This document shows positions 55,526-64,000 of a DNA stretch of 64,000 bases, piece after piece. Source of the stretch: Piezodorus guildinii (Eukaryota > Arthropoda > Insecta > Hemiptera > Pentatomidae). The notes below the pieces were generated by a model. That model was given only the letters and a program-made list of their open reading frames with translations. It was not told the DNA's origin and ran no database searches. Position numbers and translations under genes: made by a program. The stretch covers positions 105,827,906 through 105,891,905 of the forward strand of contig CM041292.1 of assembly GCA_023052935.1 (NCBI GenBank), in the 5' to 3' direction. Within the stretch, counting starts at the first letter, position 1; every line of letters begins with the position of its first letter.

Positions 55526-55655
55526 AAAACTGAATGTACCTTCGTATAAAATTTATTTAAAGTAGGATTGAAGTTTAATGTTTGATTTTAGTTAACCATG
55601 CGGTTACAAAAAATAAAAAAAATAATAAAAAAATAAATTATGAATTCTTGTTCAT
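55526..55655. other. Target-site duplication and AT-rich flank
   Basis: Right-hand copy of AAAACTGAATGT (55526-55537), then AT-rich sequence up to SINE1. Confidence 0.7.
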
Positions 55656-55915
55656 TTGTTTATTTATTTAACGTCATTTTATGCTACTGCGGCTAATCGG
55701 ACGATGCTACAGTGGGAGTCCTAAATTTTGCTAATCCATGTTTGCTTGAGATAGGGATATTTAACGAATACCTGACATCGCACAGGCTCGGGACCACCTT
55801 TTAACATCCCATCCGAAGGAGGGCATAACTAAGGATTTTTTACTACAATTAAAAAATCCTAGGGCCACCTGCGGGTTTTAACCCGGGACCTTTGGTATAG
55901 AAGGCTGTTAAGCTT
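55656..55915 (-). repeat. SINE1, copy 2 (5' end lost)
   Basis: It matches 5727-5970 closely: TTGTTTATTTATTTAACGTC, CTAATCGGACGATGCTACAG, ACATCGCACAGGCTCGGGAC, and the B-box region GGGTTTTAACCC. The A-box end is missing, and the element stops near 55915. Confidence 0.85.
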
Positions 55916-58335
55916 AATTTAGCCTTTCATTTGAGGAAAAGTTAAACATAACTTCTCAACAATGAAACTACATCCTGTTCAACCATGCATGGAGGAACTC
56001 AAATCATGCCTTTGTTTCAAAGTTCGTTCGGAATTCATTGAATATACTCTTCCGATTCTTTGATTCTTGAAAAATCTAGAAAATTAATGTATATATGTTT
56101 CAGCTATTGAAGTTTGAAATGAGCGAAAATAAAACCTATTTTTTATGTAAAAAAAAAAATACAATATTATACCTTAGAAAATTGCTGTGATACTTTTCAT
56201 TTTATTCCTTGTGAGGAATCTTTGCTAGTATAATTTATTTAAAATTTTACCAACAATGAAATTATATTATATGAAATTACTTTAGGTGTGATATCCACCA
56301 ATAATTAAAACAGAATGAGAAATTGTAACTAAATTATTTCTTCTTTTACACGATTACTTCGTTATTACGATTTAATATGAAAGATAGGGACCTCTTTAAC
56401 GCCATGAAGAATACGTAATAAGAAGAATAAAGTTAAGAAAAATACGTTATAAAAGTGTTATTTTGTTCCTACTGTACCACTGATCGTTTTATAGTGAGAT
56501 TCCATTCCTCAATAAACCACCAACTATAAAAAAATAACAATACTCAATAGTTATTATATTATAAGCCTATTTAACTTAATTGAAGTTTCTAAGTGCATTT
56601 GAACTTTTTATTTTTTCCTCTCTAAATCATAAATTTCCCTTAGAGAACAAAAGGTCGCTCAAAAAACTGCAATTGGTTCTGTCATTCTTGTTTAAATGTT
56701 CTTAAAAGATCAACAATAAAATAATTGACAGGTGTTGCAAGTGGTATGTTTGTGTCGCCCTACTGACACTCATTACGAACAGGTTTTCCGTTATTAAATA
56801 AAATTCTCTGACTTAATTCATGAGCTATCCGCTGATTTTTTATATCGTGGCTCATTAGAATAACTAAACTTTATTTCACAATTCACCACTAAAAGAATAA
56901 TAAATAATGAGAATAAATCACCTAGACATTGCTAACACTAGCGTCTTCAAATCTGTCTGATTGTTACAAACACAGGTTAAAAAAAACATGCTAACAAACA
57001 AGCCCAGCGATTAAAAACTTGCGACATGTACTATTCTCACTACGACGCGCCTGCTTCCTAACCGAATGATTCATCCAAACAAGCATGAACTTACACCCAC
57101 TTCAGATGGGTTAGTCACAGTTCTTAGTTTGAGCATGTCTTATAGTTTTTGTCCAATGAAGATGTTCATTTCGTGATTGGAAATCACTGGTACAGAAAAA
57201 CTGCAAGATGCACACGCTTCAAAACCTAAATGGTTAAAAAAACAATTATTTGTCGGTATGACTTGAAATCGCATATGGATACCTAGCTTTAATGTAGTGA
57301 TTCAGTTTATTAACCTATCACTAAATTTTTCGAAGATCATTAGCCGTTTTTTCATGTACAGTCTAATTACTCAATAGATTCCTTTAAAAAAAATTGATGA
57401 TTTAGTTTTTTAAGAAATTTAAAAAGAATAATGGGACCGATAGCCAAGCGTACTAATCTTGAAATTTATTGCCTTAAAACACCTTCTCTGGTACTGCTAG
57501 GAAGGAAAATGTATATTTAACAAACAAAATAAATATATACTAATATTTAATTTGGAAATCAATACTCGTTGCACAGAATGGTATTATTTTTTACCATGTA
57601 ATTTTTATTTGGTCATGTATCCAATATAAAATGTATACACCGTGTTGATATAATAGAGCGATTTTTTTTATTGACTAGATCTAATTTTTAAGCTCAATCT
57701 CCTCATTAATATCATAAGACTTGCCTGTTAAACATTTAAGTGCTAATTTATTTATTTTTTTGCTTATGAAAGATTTACTATTACTCTTAGAACTAAGTAT
57801 TTTTTAAAATAAGTTATGTATAAGCTAAAAAGAATAAAGTAATGTACTACCCTTCAGTGATATCGGGAAATGAATTAGACCTGGATAGTATTCCTTAACG
57901 CTTTATTATTTAAAAACTGCATAGTGATTTTTTGTTTTTTTTATTGAGTAAAAATCGATCAATATTCGAGAAGAGCAGTGGTTGTTTTGAAAAGTATACA
58001 CAATTTAAATTTATAATTGAGCAAAACATCTTAAATAATGTGAGTAACTGTTAGTTTTTTTATTATTTTTTGCTATAAATATGATGTAATAGGTTGGATT
58101 TGCAAATTTCCAAGACTCAAGTGTAATATGGCTAATTATATTTATTTGGTAGTATCTCACACTTTGTTTTCTTCTTTAAGATTATCTTCATGATTGATTC
58201 AGTTGCTGTGTATTCATAGCAGCCCAGCCATTTGAGCAGTCGATCCAATTGGAGTTTTTATGTTTATATATATATTAAAAGCTTGTTCCTTTTGTCCTGG
58301 TTAAGTGATTAATGATTATAACATTAAATAACTTG
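55916..58335. other. AT-rich non-coding stretch
   Basis: No ORF, repeat or RNA gene recognised over about 2.4 kb. Confidence 0.4.
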
Positions 58336-58339
58336 ATTT

Positions 58340-58660
58340 TTTTATTGTTCTCCTTCTTTGACTTTGCGTCAATTGAGGTTGATGATTCATAGCCTGTCCA
58401 ATCATAGACCGCCATTCCTTGCTATTTTGCGCTCTTGTTTTCTAGTTCTAGTTCTCTATTAGTTCTCTTCTAGTTCTAGTTCTCTGTTTTTTAGACACCA
58501 AGCAGAACTGTATCATCGTTTACAAAGCTGTCTTCTCATCTTATTCTTGGACTTCCACCCCGGTGGCACCATATATCTTCTCAGTATTTGTATGGTATTT
58601 CGTAGGGATCCATCCTTGGAATGTGGTCAGCCCAGCGAATCCTCTCTGTTTTATTTTATT
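58340..58660 (-). pseudogene. LINE C-terminal fragment, LINE-E-like class
   Basis: On the minus strand, pieces read as KRIRWADHIPRMD, then SPRIR-EDSFVND (consensus GRPRRRWED), then GQAMNHQ near 58390. This is the usual order at the C-terminus of RT ORFs with the RRLRWAGHVARM signature. Stops and frameshifts break it. It is similar in kind to LINE-E but not close in sequence. Confidence 0.5.
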
Positions 58661-59215
58661 TATTTTTACTAATTTGATCGTTCTCTCCATTCTTTAGATA
58701 TTAAAAATAAATAAATGAAACTTGATAACCTCTTAAATAATTATATATCATAAGTAGTAATTTAAATGTTCACTGTGTCTCACCTTTCTTTTGAAGCTGT
58801 TTTCCTCCTCTTTTATCGATCAAGTGTCAACTACAGCTCTTTTGTTTTATTAGTTTAAATCGGTCAGTGCAAAAGATTACCATTTGAGGGAGGGTTAATG
58901 CTACGCCGACAGTTTTTGCCCCGGCTGCCAGAACGTCTAAGGCAGCTGGTTCCACTTTGGGAAGACAATAGCGCCCACTTACCGACTGCCTTCCGCTTTG
59001 GTAGGATTACTGGTCAATATTCTTCTATTGTACATGAGGAAATAATCCTCCTCATGAAAAGTTAATGTCCTTAAGGCGTTCCTTGTAGACTTTTTCGTTG
59101 TTCAAAAAAATATTTCCTTAACCTTGATTGTTTGTTATATATACAATATTTCTGTTTTCCTTTTGTACTAGGCATATTATAATAATTAATTACAAGTAGC
59201 ATAATAATTATAAAT
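58661..59215. other. Non-coding stretch with GC-richer patch
   Basis: 58880-59110 is GC-richer than its flanks but has no recognised domain or repeat match. Confidence 0.35.
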
Positions 59216-59266
59216 TTGGTGGGCTCAACGCTCATCTTTTACTTACCTTAGAATATCGCAACATTT
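59216..59266 (-). repeat. Possible repeat D terminal remnant
   Basis: GGTGGGCTCAACGCTCATC then TTTTACTTACC resembles the reversed D end (GCGCTCAACCCACG in the copy at 30800). Only about 50 bp is present. Confidence 0.35.
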
Positions 59267-59267
59267 T

Positions 59268-59655
59268 TTTTTCAACATATTTGTTGATATTTACAACTGT
59301 TGAAAGATATACATCAATTAAATGTGATGGAAATTAAGAAAATGACATGAAATACATGTAGGGACACTACCCATTGGCAGCACTCTAAGAGTCTAGAAGG
59401 TCTTAGGGCCATCTTCTTTTCAGACGTCTGGGAGGATTATCAGGAATCGAAGAGGAAGCAAGGATTGAAACTAAAGGGTCAGAGTGGAATGGAGTTTGTT
59501 GGAATTTACTTTTATTCTCCAATTCTGACACCATATTTTACGGTCTCGGAGGCAATAACTGGATTATTATCTGCTGATAGCACGCAGTTGTCATCAGCAT
59601 AGGTAGAAAAGAAAGTGTTAGAAATGGTTGGAATATGAGCTGGAACAAATTAAAT
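59268..59655 (-). pseudogene. LINE-B fragment with internal deletion
   Basis: The 3' UTR and ORF end come first (38330-38530 equivalent: ACAACTGTTGAAAGATATAC, CCATCTTCTTTTCAGACG, GGAGGATTATCAGGAATC). From about 59510 it jumps to the region around the RT active site (TTCTCCAATTCTGACACCAT, GATAGCACGCAGTTGTCATC). Some 450 bp of the C-terminal ORF is missing between them. Confidence 0.7.
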
Positions 59656-60403
59656 ATTAAAAATTGTCTGTTTGTTGTAATGTTTAATTTAATTATATAA
59701 ATTATTATCTTCAATTAACCAATTATCGCATCCCTCATCTACCTTTATTTTAATGGTGAATTCTATTTTTTATAAACTGTAACTTTAAGGTACACTCAAT
59801 TAAGATTTCTACCCTTAGTTCTAGGAAGAAAAATATTACCTATAAATGTATTTATTCTTAAGTTGATTTTAAATTTTGTGATATCCAATTTAATATTTAT
59901 TAGTAATACGTACAATGATCGATAATTCATAAAGTGAAGTTTATTTACAGTATAGAATTAAAATTGTTGAATAATTTTTTTGGAATTTTGATGCTGTTTT
60001 AATGAAAATGAATCCTATTTGATTTTCAAAATAATTTTATTGCAGTTTAATTGATATTTTTGAATCTTATAAATGGTAAATTTGTAAAATTCATAGCATT
60101 TTTGTCGTTATTTATACAATAATATTGAATCCTGTTTCAGTGAAGACAATGGTAATAGTGATTTGAGAATCATTCACACAATATTTAGCGAAGCTAAACC
60201 ATCAGATATAAAATGCTTTAATATCCCAGACGTTTATATTAAATATGTAAATTTACCCTAGGGTGGAACTTTTCATTTTTAGTTGCAATTACAACACACT
60301 AAGGTATTTTTGACTAAGGGTTCTTAAAGCGCGTATTTTCAATTAGACGGATTCGAAATTTTCACAATATCAGTTATGTGTTACATATTAAAAGAAAAAA
60401 AAA
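59656..60403. other. AT-rich non-coding stretch
   Basis: Nothing recognised. Confidence 0.4.
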
Positions 60404-60691
60404 ATGATGGGTCTTGGTTGCAGTACTTATAGATATTCATACTGTTTCACGGCCAACACCAGTGCGAGGAGGTTATTAGGCCTAGATCACGCTCCGTCGC
60501 TAGGATTTCCCCAAATGTTTGGGTACCCACTTTATAGAGACTGTGTGTGCTCTATGGAGGGTCTCCACACCCCAGGGTCGCTCCACGACTGAAATAACAG
60601 AATTCTTCTATTAATTCTTCTTCAGCCAGGGTTCGAACTAGGAGACCAGGGAACAGCTAACTAGTGCTCTATCCACCACCACGCCGCTCCC
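60404..60691 (-). repeat. SINE2, copy 2
   Basis: Reverse of the SINE at 21352: the head GGGAGCGGCGTGG with TGGATAGAGCACTAG at the 3' side of this interval (60655-60691), a B-box GGGTTCGAAC complement at about 60629-60638, and the body with AAAGTGGGTACCC and GATCTAGGCCTAAT. The 62-codon ORF on plus is a shadow. Confidence 0.8.
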
Positions 60692-62100
60692 TTGCTACAT
60701 ATGTTACATATGAATGTGAAATGATGTTTATTTATAAACTTTAAATTTAGTATTTTTATTCCTGTTTCGTATACAGATATTTCTTAAATCGAGATAGATT
60801 ATTCAAAAACATCTTAATTAACATCTCGCAATGAATGGCGTATTGATTGATGTTAGATCTCGATATAATTTACAATTCAGTAAGTATGTTACGTGGTACT
60901 TTATGATCAGTGTATGATCTTGATAAAAAAACAAATTAAAATTTGACGTATTCCTTGAAAGAATGGAGTATGACTGCATTACAAATCTGGTTAACCTTCG
61001 CAAGTAATGAGGTAACCGGCTGAAGAAAGGTGTTCATGCAATGGGAGATAACTTTTGAAAACTATCTTTATCCTTAAGTAGTTCTTACTTAACTACAGTA
61101 TACTAAGGAAGTTTTGCAAACATCTATGATTTTTGAACTTTATTCTTCTTCTAACATTTGAAAACATAACTACTAGAGTTTGTAGGTACACTCTTTAAGA
61201 TAAAACTTCCTTTTTTTAGTTTGGTTAACTTTAAATAAGAAGAAATTTAGAACCTGAAATATAATTATCTTTAACAAGATGAAAATGTTCTTTAAAAAAA
61301 ATACATATTGTAAAATTTAGTTAAGTAAGTGCTGTCAATAGCTCTGTTCTTGTTCTTATATCTCATTTCAATTGTATACTGACCAAATTTGTTACCAAAT
61401 CTTAGGGGTCATTTGTTATACAAATAAATAAGTAATTATCTTTTCTTTCTTTTTTTACGATTTTCTATTAAAAAATATGATTTTTTAATTAGAATGATTT
61501 TATACACCTTTTGTAATCGATAATGCAATTCGGAATAGAATAAATGTCATTAAAAGTTTATAAAAACGCGGCCTTTTCAATACTTCTTAAGTCAACACTT
61601 TTTTTTTCGGTATTGACTTCTATAATGTCAATGCTTTTATTTATGGCATTATTGTATTGAATAGCGGAAGTATTTAGTATTATAAAATTTTAGTAACAAA
61701 AGCTTAATTAACAAACGTCCAAGTTGACCAGATAAAAAATCAATGGCAAGGAGCTTTGGTGTTTTTCATAATATACACTCATAAATTCAATATGAAACAT
61801 TTAATATAAATTTTCCCAGTGCTAAATATAATTTTCATTTCTAATTTTCATCAGCTCATATAGTTATTTCAAAATTTATTTGTTAATATTAATTAAAGGG
61901 TAGCTTGTTAGTTTTTTTTCTATTTCATTATGATCACTATTATGACCGCAACGACTAAGGACCTGTTGTGCAGAACCATTTTTTAATTTTCTATTCTATG
62001 GAGGTTTAGCGAGTATCTATCTCATGTCCTACTTGTGTCTTAAAAATAAACCATGGAATATTAAAAATATTTACCAGTGCTTTTCCCATATCCTTCAAAC
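60692..62100. other. AT-rich non-coding stretch
   Basis: Nothing recognised. Confidence 0.4.
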
Positions 62101-62104
62101 GATT

Positions 62105-62280
62105 GCTTGATATACATATAGAGGAACTGCCCAACCGTAGCCCTCTAAAAAATACTAATACGGTCTCGAGGCCGTATTTTTTTAGACGCCTAGAAGGATT
62201 ATTAGGAATTAAAGAGGAAGCAAGGATAGAAACTAGTAGGTTAGAATGCGAATGAATGATGCCATGAAAAGAGTAGTGCC
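62105..62280 (-). pseudogene. LINE-B 3' fragment
   Basis: It matches the ORF end and UTR of LINE-B in reverse: GGAACTGCCCAACCGTAGCC, TTTTTTAGACGCCTAGAAGG, ATTAGGAATTAAAGAGGAAG. A 22-bp near-palindrome (62157-62178) replaces the usual WPRDLL codons. Confidence 0.65.
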
Positions 62281-63250
62281 TAATTCACTAGCTTGATGCT
62301 AAATTCATTAGGTCATCGTCCGAATTATATTTTATGGGTTTTATTATTGCTGGTTTATTTTATCATTTCTTTCAATATATTCAATATTTTATATTAAGTA
62401 ATTATATTTAGTAGAACGGTTTTTTAATGTTCCTTTGTAAAAGAATGAAATCTTCGACTCGAGTGGATACAAATTATTGCTGTTGTAAAAATAAAATTTA
62501 ATAGTCTTTGCTTTGATTGCTCGCTAAGCAACAAAGAACCAGTGGATGACTCATTCTTCTCTTACAATTGCTAGATTTTATAACATTGTTAGAAGAACAC
62601 AATACCGTAAATAAATTATTCTAGTTAGTGCCTTCAAGAGTGAAGTGTAAACTTGGGTAGTAAGTTTAGATTTATGGTTGGATAACTAAGTTATTTCCAA
62701 CATAAAACCCTTTATCAGCTACGACTAACGTATGTCCTTGGGAGACGCCAGCTGAAATCGAACCAGGAGATAGGACACCTTTTGCTCAGGAATAACTATA
62801 GCTCTTTCAGCATTAAGACTAATTCCTGAAAAATCCGCCTTGAATTTTTTTTTTTTTTTTACTAATAACTAATGTCTCTTTTTTTCTTTACTATAAATGA
62901 TTATTTTTACTTGTGCATTTCTATGTATTGTAATAGAAAGTATTGTGGTCATAAACATTTTTGAATCCAATTTAATGTTTTAAGTTATCCAACAAATAAC
63001 CTAATCTCGAAAAATATACGTCTAACTAAAAGTCATAAACAAATTAGATAGAATTACATATTTAAGATATATTATAAACCATAGGTATCACAAAAAAATT
63101 ATTCCTAAATCGGTAAGTGGCAATTGGCAACTTTTTTTGTTTTTGCTATATTTTTAAAAACTCCGTTGGAATTTTTATTTAACTCGTTATTTCAATACAA
63201 AATTAAATAAAAAATATAAAAAGTCGTTCGAACAGTAAGATTATTTATTT
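62281..63250. other. AT-rich non-coding stretch
   Basis: Nothing recognised. Confidence 0.4.
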
Positions 63251-63254
63251 AAAT

Positions 63255-64000
63255 ATCTGTTGCGGGCAACACACGACTTTAAGTTACCTCGGTTGTTAAA
63301 ATCAACACAAGGATTCTGAATTACTGTTAAAGATGAAAAAAGTAAAAGCATAATTTACACGTACTTTGAATCAATAAAACATAATGAGTGTTTTATTAAA
63401 TAATTTATTATATTAATATCTATAACAATCAGTTATTTTTATGCACTATTCATTCACTCTCCGTTACATTTTACAACTGTGTAAATATTTAGATATAAGA
63501 AAATATTTTTCCTAACATCTTTAGCTTTCCAACGGTTTATTATACATCTCTAGTACTGTTCTTATCTTCAAAAAATCAAAAATTACATTAAAATATTTTT
63601 TGCTCATTTCTCCTTTAGTTCGTTATTAGTTTTTTCATATGCAAGTTATCAATAGTTGCTTGATGATACGGCATTTTTTTTTCGAATTTATGAAATTAAA
63701 GATTCTTTAGATGAAGGAAAATTTAAAATAGACGTTAAGCCCTGTTAGACCATTTAAACCAGAATGAAACCTATATGATATTAAATCCCATTAAATTTTA
63801 CATCGATATATCGAGTTTAATAAAATCGTTCATGCCATTTTTGAGAAAATCTAAGAAAGGTGCAAAATGCATGGTAGAAATTGCCTCTTCTGGTTCGCTG
63901 ATTTCTATGAAAAATGATTTGTTTCTACTAAATTGCCTTCCCAGAAATTTCAGTTTATATTATCGATCTTACTCATGTACATATGTTAAAATATTAACTA
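63255..64000 (-). repeat. Repeat D copy, runs off the window end
   Basis: In reverse: GGGCAACACACGACTTTAAG, TCGGTTGTTAAAATC, AGCTTTCCAACGGTTTATTA, CAAGTTATCAATAGTTGCTT, CCTGTTAGACCATTTAAACC, TATCGAGTTTAATAAAATCG. The head half would continue beyond 64000. Confidence 0.75.

Noticed and set aside
1..64000. CRISPR arrays, bacterial operons, rRNA genes
   Set aside because: None is present. The repeats are eukaryotic transposons and the base composition and tRNA are eukaryotic in style.

Overview
This window looks like a gene-poor, AT-rich stretch of an arthropod nuclear genome, most likely an insect. The clade is inferred from the transposon families (Jockey-type LINEs, a mariner, tRNA-derived SINEs); the sequence does not show the species. 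I found no host protein-coding gene that I can name. The only gene supported on structure alone is one tRNA-Arg (anticodon CCT) at 29514-29586. Most open reading frames longer than about 100 codons belong to retrotransposons or to the one DNA transposon, or are shadows of them.

Region by region: 0-14 kb holds a non-coding repeat copy (called repeat D here), 3' pieces of two Jockey-like LINEs (LINE-A, LINE-B), a SINE with a poly-A tail, a LINE-E piece, a SINE inserted into another SINE, and a decayed CR1/Jockey-like LINE-F. At 13.4-19.1 kb a truncated LINE-E abuts a nearly full-length LINE-A on the minus strand: Gag with three CCHC knuckles, AP-endonuclease, and a broken reverse transcriptase. 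At 20-37 kb there are more repeat D copies, LINE-E copies, the tRNA, a 24-bp minisatellite, a decayed unknown ORF, and hammerhead-like motifs of the kind carried by Penelope-like elements. At 38.3-41.5 kb a minus-strand LINE-B is split by an internally deleted mariner. At 45.2-47.4 kb a repeat D copy is split by LINE-C, which has an inverted 5' part. At 51-55.5 kb there is a truncated LINE-B and a well-preserved, 5'-truncated LINE-A with a target-site duplication. From 55.6 kb to the end there are SINEs, LINE scraps and a repeat D copy that runs off the window.

The elements form layers: SINE in SINE, SINE in repeat D, LINE in repeat D, mariner in LINE. These give relative ages. The LINEs could have supplied reverse transcriptase to the SINEs; that is inference. 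Two plus-strand sites have the form of recursive splice sites (polypyrimidine tract, then CAG directly followed by GTRAGT-like). One reading is that the window lies within a very long intron of a plus-strand gene. No previously undescribed system is proven. The best leads are repeat D, the hammerhead-like motifs, the putative recursive splice sites and a decayed ORF near 32.2 kb.
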